Below, piece by piece: positions 12,901-22,739 of a DNA stretch of 64,000 nt. This DNA comes from Branchiostoma floridae (Eukaryota; Chordata; Leptocardii; Amphioxiformes; Branchiostomatidae), in NCBI RefSeq assembly GCF_000003815.2, contig NC_049980.1:5832461-5896460 (forward strand). The letters run 5' to 3'. The notes beneath the pieces were generated by a model that was given only the letters and a program-made list of their open reading frames with translations, was not told where the DNA came from and searched no databases. The number at the start of each line of letters is the position of its first letter. Positions within the stretch are counted from its first letter, which is position 1. A program made the position numbers and the translations under genes.

Positions 12901-13086
12901 GAGGGGGAGGGGGGCAGGGGAGAGCGAGAGGGGGATAGGGGAGAGGACAGTAGAGGGTCTTCAGACACTGTGGTGAGTAAGAAAAGAAAAAGGGAGGAGG
13001 AGGATGGAGAAAATGGCTCCTCTGGTAGCAGTAGCGACTCAGAGGCCGATGAAATGGCTGCTGCACTAGAGGCAGAGTTCTTCTAA
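6973..13086 (+). CDS. CTDP1: CTDP1 / FCP1, RNA polymerase II CTD phosphatase, six exons
   Basis: A nuclear phosphatase that removes phosphate from Ser residues of the RNA polymerase II C-terminal domain and recycles polymerase. Exons: 6973-7244, 7902-7994, 8645-8753, 9755-9892, 10092-10324, 11061-13086; every junction is GT-AG and the phases agree (2,2,0,0,2), giving 956 residues against about 961 in human. Seen in order: an N-terminal biotinyl/lipoyl-like domain (about 1-95), a CAECGEDL segment (111-118), the FCPH catalytic domain with the VDLDQT nucleophile motif (Asp182 and Asp184), an acidic low-complexity linker, a BRCT domain (about 565-675) and a C-terminal acidic SEADEMAAALEAEFF tail like the human TFIIF-binding end. 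The last exon is unusually large and carries everything after the catalytic domain. Introns contain a SINE and several MITEs. Identity is certain at family level. Confidence 0.96.
7620..7672. repeat. 53-bp perfect palindrome in CTDP1 intron 1
   Basis: Two 26-base arms pair perfectly around a single G at 7646. The arms begin GAACATTAGATG and meet at GGTCCT-G-AGGACC. No longer homology to the flanks extends the arms. It could be a very short foldback element or a cruciform-forming remnant. Confidence 0.85.
8060..8352 (-). mobile_element. tRNA-derived SINE in CTDP1 intron 2
   Basis: On the - strand the sequence from 8352 downward has an A-box-like TGGCGTGGGTAGAGTG and a B-box-like GAGTTTGATCCCC at tRNA spacing, followed by a non-tRNA body. 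This is the layout of a tRNA-related SINE with an internal RNA polymerase III promoter. The 3' boundary near 8060 is approximate. Confidence 0.65.
8845..9000. repeat. inverted-repeat element (TTCGCGGTGG family) in CTDP1 intron 3
   Basis: Alternating copies of TTCGCGGT and ACCGCGAA form several short hairpins. The same motif builds the element ends at 13172-13485 and 17368-17708, so this is a related or truncated family member. Confidence 0.5.
9204..9699. mobile_element. possible MITE in CTDP1 intron 3
   Basis: The ends ATGGTCTCATTGATGAG and CTCAATGAGACCTTA are imperfect inverted repeats about 490 bp apart. The interior is unrecognised and target duplications are unclear. Confidence 0.4.
10430..10735. 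repeat. ACTTGCCCGAT-rich repeat in CTDP1 intron 5
   Basis: The segment is built from forward and inverted copies of a short CGGGCAAGT / ACTTGCCCG motif with ends TTGTCCTATCGGGCA and CCTGAGGT. It looks like a small nonautonomous element; family unknown. Confidence 0.45.
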
Positions 13087-14865
13087 TGTCAATAGGTGTA
13101 GCATGTTTCTAACAGAGTAGTGCTATAGTCATGTGTAATGTTTATAAAAAAAGATTTATAAAAACATGTTGCTGTAAATGCATTTAAGTTCGCGGTGGTT
13201 TTATGTTGGCTGTTTTCCTGTTGACCGCTTCACCGCAAACTCAAAACCACAACAGAAAGTTTTGTTCTATCGTCTGGATGCCTACCCTTTGTCTTGTATT
13301 GTACAGTATTATGATGTATTGGAGGCAACTGTAGCACCCTTGCCCAGTGGCTAGTAGGCGGTATCCGTATACATGTAGATATTGATAATTCTTTCAACTA
13401 ACTATAGCATGTATGCAAACTGAATATTTACGATATTTTCTCCTTAGCGCAAACAAAAACACCGCAAACTTAAATGCATGTACAGTTTATAATTGGCCAC
13501 TTTAAACTTGGAAAGATGTTAGAAACTTCAAATGTTTGATGGCCATGTTTTAGTCAGCGGTTAATGATGAAAATAGAGAATAACATCTTTTTCCTATGAC
13601 TTGAAATATCAAATCCAGTAACAAAAATGTTCTAAGATTTGCTTCCCTTGAAAGATAAAAGATGTCTTTCCAAGTGTAAAAATGGCCGTAATAAATAATG
13701 TTTTGTTATATGTAAATATACTGAGCTGAAAGTCGGACATGATTTGCAGGTTTGAATCAAGTTAAAGCAGAGGGCTAGGAAGTTACTGTATCAGGAAAAG
13801 TAAGTTTTGATACACTTTTTGTACTTAAGGGCTGTTCTATCTTTCAAGAACACCATTCTCCTTGGAACTTAAGAAATGGATTTGCCAAATCAGACTTTCA
13901 CTTTAGACGATACATGTAGTTTGGCGTCTCATGAAGTCTTTGAACGATAGTACCGTATAGTAGCACTTGTGTGTGAGTTCATATATTTTATATACAGGCC
14001 ATATTGATTCAGTTATATGGATGACATCCTTTTTGAGCCCCAAAATTGATGCAAAAAATGTTTGTCATGAAAAAAAGTTGCCATCACTATGAAATCTAAG
14101 TGGTCAGGAAGGTTGAACAAATGACGAAACAAACCGAGTATGTTCTGAATAGATCCTTCATTTTTGTTCTTTCACATCTTCTTGGCATTTTACGATGTTA
14201 GTATCCATTTTTCCAATGTTTTTATTTTGTGTACCAATTATGGCATACATTTGGTCATTTTGCAGCTGCATTGTAAAAATTACAGTGTGGTAGGAAACTT
14301 TTTTCTGGAGATGAACAAAAATTGATGCACGTGGGTATGTCTTCCGTATAATCGAATGAACATGACCTTATTCATGTAGGGACCAACAACCATTTGGGTT
14401 GGCTAGAAAATGTAGTTTTTGCTTTTTTTCTACGGCACGTGAATTCTCTACAATTTTTTCAACCGCCAAATTGTACAATTTTATATTCATGCAATATGGT
14501 AAAGCGTTGTCAGAAGATGCATTTTTGTACATCTGTGATTATATGTCCAACGATATACCATGAAAGAGACATATGAAGAAAAAATAATTCTATATGCAAG
14601 ATGATCATTCATTGTTCTTACAGGGCTGTGTACCTAAACCCTGTACCTATGAAATTGTTTAGGTACAGATCGGGACCTGGACACCTCAATACCTGTACCT
14701 GTACCTGAACAAAATAAATCACTAGTAGACCACTAGTAGACCACTTTCAGGGTGTCTACTAGTGAAGTATATAAAGATGTATAAAATCCCATCTTCAAAA
14801 TGCCAATTTTGATAACCTGCCAGTTGAAGATTGAGAAAACTTACAAATGACTAATTTTGAGACTA
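11214..14865 (+). repeat. source unit of a 3.65-kb direct duplication (CTDP1 last exon plus 3' flank)
   Basis: From GCTAAACAACCTGC (11221) to about 14865 this sequence is repeated in direct orientation at 15421-19090, with small indels. The left edge falls inside the coding exon just after the catalytic domain; the right edge is in noncoding sequence near GAGACTA. Confidence 0.9.
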
Positions 14866-15410
14866 GAGTCCATTCCAAGACACCATGAGGGTTTTTAGGC
14901 GATATTTATAATTAGTCTGAATTATTTTGAATAAAAGAATATCTGAGCCACAATAATCAAATTATTTTTAAAAAATTGACTGAGAAAGTACTAACATATT
15001 TGAATTCCTTTGAATATTTAAAAAACATTTTGAAAGTAACTGTACAAAAATATCTTTATTTAGAATAATTGTGAAACCTCTGTGTGATTATTTGATGTTT
15101 ACAAATATTTACAAAAAATGGTAAACCTCGCCAAATGGTTAAATTAGTTTATTGCCCCCATAAAAGTAAGCCCCATTGTTTTATCTGTATATTTTTAGAT
15201 TTCACTGCTGGGCACTGGTGGATCCTTTGTGGTGGACCATTGTTGCATGGCACCCAACCATACTTTGCAAGGATGTGTGAATTGCTATCTTCCCAGCCCA
15301 CTGAACCATTTACAAAAAATGGTAAATAATGGTAGAATGCTGTTATCATTATTTAGAAACCATTAGAAGTATCCAATTCCACACGATGAATATTTCCAAA
15401 GTTTTACAGG
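13087..15410. other. CTDP1 3' flank and inter-duplicate spacer
   Basis: No gene. It holds the 3' untranslated region and flank of CTDP1 (AATAAA-like signals near 13690), a MITE at 13172-13485, a GGTACAGGT-rich dispersed repeat near 14621-14770 and, from 14866 to 15410, AT-rich sequence that is not part of the duplication. Confidence 0.6.
13172..13485. mobile_element. MITE with 26-bp terminal inverted repeats
   Basis: The ends start CTGTAAATGCATTTAAGTT and finish AACTTAAATGCATGTACAG, which pair over about 26 bp, and the interior has more CGCGGTGG/CCACCGCG pairs. About 314 bp; superfamily not determined. A matching copy in the duplicate at 17368 shows it was present before the duplication. Confidence 0.75.
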
Positions 15411-15651
15411 ACCAGGCCAAGCCAAGGCTAAACAACCTGCTAGCTCGAAAGGAGACGCGGGGAAACCGGATGACACAGCAGACGAAAAACAAGAAAAATC
15501 TGAACAATCCACGAACTCGAAAGAAGAGTCAGGTAACAAAGCTGCTTCTGTTGAGGAAAACGATAAAGGAGAAGACAAACCAGGAGGGAACAATGAAGAC
15601 CTTTCTGATACGAAGGACAAAACGTCTGACGAGAAGGGTGGTGATGAAGAT

Positions 15652-17283
15652 ATGAAAGATATTGCAGATTCTGCGGCTCAGGAAAGCATGGAGGTGATTA
15701 CAAGTGAGGAGAAAACAAACGCAACTGTCGACGGAAAAGATCAGGAACTAAATGTTAATGATACCACAAAGGCTGCTGTTGTGGATGTTTCCTCCAAGGA
15801 AAGAGAAGAAGAAAACCCCGAGACAGGTTCCAAAAGAGAGGGTGAAACGTCGTCGTCGTCTTCGAATCCAGAAAAAGTGGAAGACAAAGACGCGACGGAA
15901 ACAGCTACAGAGACAGCAGAAGCGAACCAACAGACGGACGCTGAGCTCGAGCCTGAAGAGGTTGGACACATAGATGAGGACGATTATCTTCTTCATCTGC
16001 AGGACATTCTCGTTCGTATCCATCACACGTTTTACGAGGCGTACGACAAGTACAAGGCGGGGTCGCTCTCTAGCGCCCCTGACGTCAAACTCATTGTCCC
16101 ATTCCTGCGTAAACAGACCCTGCGGGGGGCCGTGCTCCTGTTTAGTGGAGTGATCCCTACCAACATAGTCCCTGAGAAGTCGCCCGAATTCCGAGCAGCA
16201 ACTCTCATGGGAGCTCGCGTCGTGCGGAAGTTCTTCCCGCCCGGGAAGGATGGTGGAAGCGAGCAGGATAAGGGCGGTACGACTCACCTCGTCGCGGCGA
16301 ACCTGCGGACGGAGAAGGCGAGGGTTATACAGGAGTGGAACTCGACGCGGGGGCGGGGCAGCCAGGTGTGCATCGTGGACAGGGCGTGGCTCTGGTGCTG
16401 CTGGGAACGCTGGGAGCACGTGGACGAGCGGATATTCCCCGTCGTGGACAGCTCCCCCGCCAAGCGGGAAAACCTCATCGCCGGGACCGTACCACTGCTC
16501 CCGACGGGGGAGGCCAGGCCTGCAGACGCACAGCCAACCAACGAAGACGTTCAGTCTTTACCACATGTTCCTGTAAGAGAGGAAGCAGACAGCTCTCTAC
16601 AGCACGATGGGAACGCGGAACAAGAGACAGACTCTGATAGGCAGGAGATGGTACAAGCACAAAACCAACCTGTGGACACCCCTCCCGTACCAACACAACC
16701 GGTGGCTCACCAGAATCCGGTGGAGGAAGTTGCAACATACGATCCCGTCACGGGGAAAAGAGTCCGCAGGCATCCTTACATGTACCAGCAATACCCGTAC
16801 CCCCCTCAGCACGTAATGTACCCTCCCACCCACGGCATGTACCCTACAGAACTGGAGTTCAACCATCCCGAGATAAGGGGTGACCACAGGTTCGTCCCCC
16901 ACCCTTATCCCGAGAAACCCCACAAGGATGCGAGCTCTGCGGACGGCGAAGAACCGACCTCATCGCGCGGGCCACGGAAACGTCGGCTTTCCACTATAGC
17001 GGAGACAAATCCGCTCATGGCTTTCTCCTCAGAAGACATTGCCAACATGGACAAGGAAGTGGAGGAAGCCTTTAGTGAAGACAGCGACAGTGAATCAGAG
17101 GGGGAGGGGGGCAGGGGAGAGCGAGATGGGGATAGGGGAGAGGACAGTAGAGGGTCTTCAGACACTGTGGTTAGTAAGAAAAGAAAAAGGGAGGAGGAGG
17201 ATGGAGAAAATGGCTCCTCTGGTAGCAGTAGTGACTCAGAGGCCGATGAAATGGCTGCTGCACTAGAGGCAGAGTTCTTCTAA
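15652..17283 (+). CDS. CTDP1 C-terminal-only copy (BRCT and tail), status uncertain
   Basis: An intact 543-codon frame that repeats the acidic linker, BRCT domain and SEADEMAAALEAEFF tail of the neighbouring CTDP1 but has no FCPH phosphatase domain. Homology and the open frame extend upstream to about 15412, where an in-frame stop precedes it at 15364; the ATG at 15652 is the first in frame. Between 11761-12322 and the matching 15961-16522 I count 19 differences and all are synonymous, so the copy has not decayed. The AG at 15408-15409 could be a splice acceptor but its phase does not fit any CTDP1 exon end. It may be a real truncated paralogue, a very recent duplicate taken from a different allele, or an assembly effect of two haplotypes. 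Confidence 0.55.
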   Translation: MKDIADSAAQESMEVITSEEKTNATVDGKDQELNVNDTTKAAVVDVSSKEREEENPETGSKREGETSSSSSNPEKVEDKDATETATETAEANQQTDAELEPEEVGHIDEDDYLLHLQDILVRIHHTFYEAYDKYKAGSLSSAPDVKLIVPFLRKQTLRGAVLLFSGVIPTNIVPEKSPEFRAATLMGARVVRKFFPPGKDGGSEQDKGGTTHLVAANLRTEKARVIQEWNSTRGRGSQVCIVDRAWLWCCWERWEHVDERIFPVVDSSPAKRENLIAGTVPLLPTGEARPADAQPTNEDVQSLPHVPVREEADSSLQHDGNAEQETDSDRQEMVQAQNQPVDTPPVPTQPVAHQNPVEEVATYDPVTGKRVRRHPYMYQQYPYPPQHVMYPPTHGMYPTELEFNHPEIRGDHRFVPHPYPEKPHKDASSADGEEPTSSRGPRKRRLSTIAETNPLMAFSSEDIANMDKEVEEAFSEDSDSESEGEGGRGERDGDRGEDSRGSSDTVVSKKRKREEEDGENGSSGSSSDSEADEMAAALEAEFF

Positions 17284-19282
17284 TGTCCATAGTGTAGCAT
17301 GTTTCTAACAGAGTAGTGTTATAGTCATGTGTAATGTTTGTAAAAAAAGATTTATAAAAACATGTTGCTGTAAATGCATTTAAGTTCGCGACAGTTTTAT
17401 GTTTCTGGATTTTCCTGTTGGCAGCTTCACCGCAAACTCAAAACCACCACAGAAAGTTTTGTTCTATCGTCTGGACGCCTACCCTTTGTCTTAAGTGCTA
17501 CATGTACATATTATACATTGTACAGTAATATGATATGATGGAGGCAACTGTAGTACCCTTGCCCAGTGGCTAGTAGGCGGTTTCCGTAAAGATATTAATA
17601 ATTCTCTCATCTAACTATGGCGTGTGTGCAAACTGAAAACCACTGTGAACGCTCCATATATTCTCCTTACTGCAAAATAAAACACCGCAAACTTAAATGC
17701 ATTTACAGTATATAATTGGCCACTTTAAACTTGGAAAGATGTTAGAAACTTTGACATGTCTGATGGCAAAGTTTTAAAGTCAGCAATTAATGATAAAAAG
17801 ATCAACTGCGTTATAAAGGAAAGCATATTTTTCTCATGACTTGAAATTTCTAATCCGGTAACAAAAAAGCTCAAGGGTTTGCTTCCCTTGAAAGATAAAG
17901 GATGTCTTTCCAAGTGTAAAAATTGCCGTAATAAATAGTGTTTTGTTATATGTAAATATACAGAGCCGCCAAGTTGGACAAGACTTTCAGATTCGAATCA
18001 AGTTAAAGCAGAGGGCTAGGAAGTTACTGTATCAGGAAAAGTAAGTTTTGATACACTTTTTGTACTTAAGGGCTGTTGTATCTTTCAAGAACACCAATCT
18101 CCTTGAAACTTGAGAAATGGATCGGCCAAATCAGACTTTCACTTTAGACGATACCTGTAGTTTGGCAAGTCTTCAAACGATAGTACCGTATAGTAACACT
18201 TGTGTGTGAGTTCATATATTTTATATACAGGCCATATTGATTCAGTTATATGGATGACATCCTTTTTGAACCCCAAAATTGATGCAAAAAATGTTTGTCA
18301 TGAAAAAAAGTTGCCATCACTATGAAATTTAAGTGGTCAGGAAGGTTGAACAAGTGACGAAACATACAGAGTATTTTCTGAATAGATCCTTCATTTTTCC
18401 TCTTTCACATCTTTGACTTTTACAACGGTACTATGCATTTTTCCGATGTTTTTATTTTGTTTACAAACTATGGCATACATTTGGTCATTTTGCGGCTGCA
18501 TTGTAAAAATTACAGTCTGGTAGGAAACTTTTTTCTGGAGATGGACAAAAATTTATGCACGTAGGGATGTCTTCCGTATAATCAAATGAACATGACCTTA
18601 TTCATGTAGGGACCAACAACCATTCGGGTTGGCTAGAAAATGTAGTAAGAATTTTTTGCTTTTTTTCTACAGCACGTGAATTCTCTACAATTTTTTCAAC
18701 CAACAAATTGTACAATTTTATATTCATGCAATATGGTAAAGCATTGTCAGAAGATGCATTTTTGTACATCTGTGATTATATGTCCAACAATATACCATGA
18801 AAGAGACATGAAGAAAAAATGACACTATATGCAAGATGATCATTCATTGTTCTTACAGGGCTGTGTACCTAAACCCTGTACCTAAGGTTTGGGTTTAGGT
18901 ACAGATCGGGACCTGGACACCTCAATACCTGTACCTGTACCTGAACAAAATAAATCACTAGTAGACACCACTTTCAGGGTGCCTACTAGTGAAGTATCAA
19001 TAGATGTATAAAATCCCATCTTCAAAATGCCAATTTTGCTAACCTGCCAGTTGAAGATTGAGAAAACTTACAAATGACTAATTTGGAGACTAAGATATAC
19101 AAATTCTAATGCAAAGATAGCAATTTACACAACAAAAAAGAAAACAAGTACATGTAAAACTTATGGATGATAGACCATAGTTTGTTGTTTAGGTAAAGGT
19201 ACAGGTCAGGACCTGTAACTGAACTACGGTACCTGTACCTCATATTTTTTAGGTGCACAGCTCTAATATTAATAATGTAGCC
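17284..19282. other. noncoding part of the duplicate and following repeat
   Basis: No gene. It contains the copied CTDP1 3' flank with its MITE, the second copy of the GGTACAGGT-rich repeat (18850-18970) and a further fragment of that repeat at about 19190-19260. Confidence 0.6.
17368..17708. mobile_element. MITE, duplicate copy of 13172-13485
   Basis: Same terminal inverted repeats and position within the duplicated segment as the first copy, but with more internal changes. Its presence in both units places the insertion before the duplication. Confidence 0.75.
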
Positions 19283-19714
19283 CCCATATATAATCTCCAA
19301 GCAGATCCTATGGTAGCACAAGATTGCATCAAAAGCTGGCAGAGGAGTGAAGCCGGCTTAGGAGTGTGTTTCGCTACTGCGGATCTGCCCCCACTGAAAC
19401 AGGGAAGAGCGTTTCTATTCAACAATGGTGTTGCTGCCCCTCCTTGTGGCCATGTGCTAATGATTTTACGAGCGACTTACACCAGTGACCAGCACATGTC
19501 CCAGTTGAAAGCACCAAACAGGAAGGAGGGCAATTAGCACCTACACTGCAAGCACAGTTTGATTAGGAAACAATTGGATGTTAATAGCCTTTGTTCTAGC
19601 CGACCAGGGGCAGATTCTACATGTCAAATGTACACCTCTTGGCTGACTACACTCCTTGGCCAGTTTGGTACTATCTTATGCCATTGTAGGATCTGCTTGG
19701 AGATTACCCATATA
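19283..19714. mobile_element. complete MITE with 8-bp target duplication
   Basis: The 20-bp ends TAATCTCCAAGCAGATCCTA (19291-19310) and its perfect inverse (19687-19706) are flanked on both sides by CCCATATA, an 8-bp target-site duplication. An 8-bp duplication is the size used by hAT- and P-type transposases; the terminal bases do not settle which. No coding sequence inside. Confidence 0.85.
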
Positions 19715-20179
19715 CACCATTTTTAATTTATACGCACACATCCTATCCTGTAGAATTTTTGACCAATGAGCGACTAGATATTTCACTTATCGCTTAAAGA
19801 ATTTCATAGAATTTTTTTTTTTTACATATGGTATGTTATGCTGTTCTTGAAATCATACTTTCACATTGTGCATTATTTTCCAGTTATGAAATCAAGGATC
19901 AGAAAACTTTAATTTTTGTCACTGAACATTTTGCGTGAAGTAATCACCATTTAGTGGAAAGGAGTTTGAAACTAAACATTATGAAAATGAAGAACAAAGA
20001 AGGAATTTGCACGGAAATGTTTTATTGGGAACAATTAGACAATAGCAGTAGATACAGAATATTAGAATACAAAATATTAATAAAAAAAGTTCATTATTTT
20101 CTATCAACAACCTTTGAGAATTGGAGGGGGCATCTTGAAAAAAGAAAGGACATTTTTTAATGTGAAGTTGCTGTCTAGT

Positions 20180-20352
20180 GAGTGGAAGCCAGTTAATTGC
20201 ACGTCGGATAAACGCACACTTCGGTCAATTGCACAGAATCCCAAAATCCTTTGGCGGTGCGGTCCAACTGGGTAACTTCGCATTATCGCACACGCCGGAT
20301 AATTGCACGGGATTCGCTGGCAAATTGGGTGTGCAATTAAGCGGCTTCCACT
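20180..20352. mobile_element. pogo/Tigger-like MITE
   Basis: The ends AGTGGAAGCCAGTTAATTGC and GCAATTAAGCGGCTTCCACT are inverted repeats of about 23 bp next to TA, and the interior repeats TAATTGCAC and TCGGATAA motifs. The CAGTGGAAGCCGC-type end and TA target fit the pogo branch of Tc1/mariner. About 170 bp, noncoding. A similar single end is seen at 59568-59600. Confidence 0.65.
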
Positions 20353-20744
20353 GTATCTGCCAGCTCTGTGTAACATTAAGAAAGCTTTACCATCCTTTGG
20401 CATCATATTGGCGTAATGGTTAGGGCACCACATTACTTTCTTCACTTCACTCTACAAAGAACATTTTTGGACTACGTTCTTACCATGCTTTTATACCATT
20501 GTCAGGACACATTTGATATATTTTTACCATCAAAACAGCTAAATAAAGCCTTTAACATGTGTTGTACAAAGAATCAAACTAGTTGATTTTCTAATTGTGT
20601 TCTCTTGATGTGTTTGTGTTTTTCCTTCTGCTTAAAGTAAGTACTAGTACCCCACTGGGCCACACGTCAGTGACTGAAAAACATTGCTGTCGCCTGAAAT
20701 TGCGAATGCTTTGGAATTTTTTTTTTTAAATTGAAGGATAAGTG

Positions 20745-22650
20745 TTTTATGTTTGTGTTCAGGTACAGGCACTTTTGTGTGTGGATGGTGTTCAGCATCA
20801 AAGACAAATCTTTGTGTGGATGGTGTTCAGGGACAGGTGTGTTTGTATGTGGATGGTGTTCTTCACCAGGGACAGATGTGTTAGATGGTGTTCAGGGGAA
20901 GGTATGTATGTGGATAGTGTTCAGTACCAGGAACATGGTTGTCTGTGGATGGTGCTCTGCATCTGGGACAAACCTTTATGTGGATGGTGTTCAGGGACAG
21001 GTGTGTTTGTATGTGGATGATGTTCTGCACTAGGAGCAGATATGTATGTGGATAGTGTTCGGAACCAAGAACATGGTTGTTCGTGTGGATGGAGTTCACG
21101 GACAGGTGCGTTTGTGTGCGGATGGTGTTCAGGGGCAGGTATGTATATGGGTGGTGTTCAGCACTAAGGACAGGTCTGTTTGTGTGTGGATGGTGTTCAG
21201 CACCAGGGACAAGTCTGTGTGTGGATGGTGTTCAGCACCAGGGACAGGTCTGTGTGTGTGGATGGTGTTCAGCACCAGGGACAGGTATGTATGTGGGCGG
21301 TGTTCAGCACCAATGGCAGGTGTGTTTGTGTGTGGATAGTGTTCAGCACCAGGGACAGAAATGTTTGTGTGTGGATGGTGTTCAGCACCAGGGACAGGTG
21401 TATTTGTGTGTGGATGGTGTTCAACACCCTTAACAGATGGGTTTGTGGATGGTGTTCAGGGCCAGGTGGTTTTATGGATAGTATTCAGCACCAAGTACAC
21501 ATGTGTTTGTGTGTGAAACAGGTTTGTGTGTGGATGGTGTTGAGTAACAAGGAAAGGTATTTTTGTGTGTGGATGGTGTTCAGGGACAGGTGTGTTTGTT
21601 CGTTGATGCTGTTCAGAACTAAGGACAGGTAAGTTTGTGTGTGGATGGTATACAGTACCAAGGACAGGTTTGTTCGTGTCTGGATTGTGTTCAGTACCAG
21701 GGACAGGAATGTTTGTGTGTAGATGGTGTTCAGGGACAGGTGTGTTTGTGTGTGGACGGTGTTCACCACCTTTGACAGATGTGTGTTCAGCAACTGGTTT
21801 GTGTGTGGATGGTGTTGAGCATCAAGGAAAGATATTTTGTGTGTGAATGTTATTCAGGAACAGGTGTGTTGATGTCTTGATGCTGTTACTAAGGACAGGG
21901 TTGTTCGTCTGTGGAGTGTGTTTAGCACCAGAGACAAATATGTATGTTTGTGGATCGTTTTCAGCGCCAGGGACAGGTAAGTTTATGTGTGGATGGTATT
22001 CAGTATCAAGGGCAATTGTGTTTGTGTGTGGATGGTATTCAGTACCAATGGTAAATGGTANNNNNNNNNNNNNNNNNNNNNNNNNNNNNNNNNNNNNNNN
22101 NNNNNNNNNNNNNNNNNNNNNNNNNNNNNNNNNNNNNNNNNNNNNNNNNNNNNNNNNNNNNNNNNNNNNNNNNNNNNNNNNNNNNNNNNNNNNNNNNNNN
22201 NNNNNNNNNNNNNNNNNNNNNNNNNNNNNNNNNNNNNNNNNNNNNNNNNNNNNNNNNNNNNNNNNNNNNNNNNNNNNNNNCACAAGTACAGGACAGGAGT
22301 GATTATGTATGGAAGGTGTTCAGTACCCAAAACAGAAGCATTTTCTGTGTGGATGGTGTTCAGTACACAGGACGGGTCTGTTTGTGTGTTGGATGGTGTT
22401 CAGTACACAGGACAGGCCTGCTTGTGTATACGGTGTTCACCACCAGGACAGGTGTTGGATGATATACAGTACCAAGGACAAGTGTGTTTGTGTGTGGATG
22501 GTGTTCAGTACCAAGGACAGGAGTATTTGTCTGTGGGTGGTGTACAGCTCCAGGGGTTGGTTTATTTGTGTTGATGGTGTTTAGGAACAGGTGTATTTGT
22601 GTGGATGGCGTTCAGCACGAAGGACAGTTGTCTTTACACGTGTACGTGTG
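20745..22650. repeat. ~36-bp minisatellite array
   Basis: About fifty imperfect units of 35-40 bp built around GTGTGGATGGTGTTCAGCAC followed by CAGGGACAGG. Unit length is not a multiple of three and varies, so any open frame is chance. It ends just before the 3' end of the LRR gene on the other strand. The array contains an assembly gap. Confidence 0.92.
22061..22280. other. assembly gap (220 N)
   Basis: A run of N inside the minisatellite. The true array length is unknown. Confidence 0.99.
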
Positions 22651-22739
22651 TGGATGTTTTGTATGTCAGTCATTCTTGATGCATCTTATGGACTGCTCTC
22701 ACCCTTAATATCAGCACAATTCTACAATACAACATTGCA

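Larger units (their letters stand above)
15421..19090 (+). repeat. duplicate unit of the CTDP1 3' segment
   Basis: Direct copy of 11214-14865, displaced by about 4.2 kb. Coding sequence is nearly identical at the protein level, while noncoding parts carry more substitutions and small indels. The segment lacks exons 1-5 and the first ~50 codons of exon 6. Confidence 0.9.

Noticed and set aside
20742-22574. several open frames rich in CVDGVQHQGQ or CVWMVFSTRD peptides
   Set aside because: They are translations of the ~36-bp minisatellite, with stops in every frame and an assembly gap; no sign of a gene.
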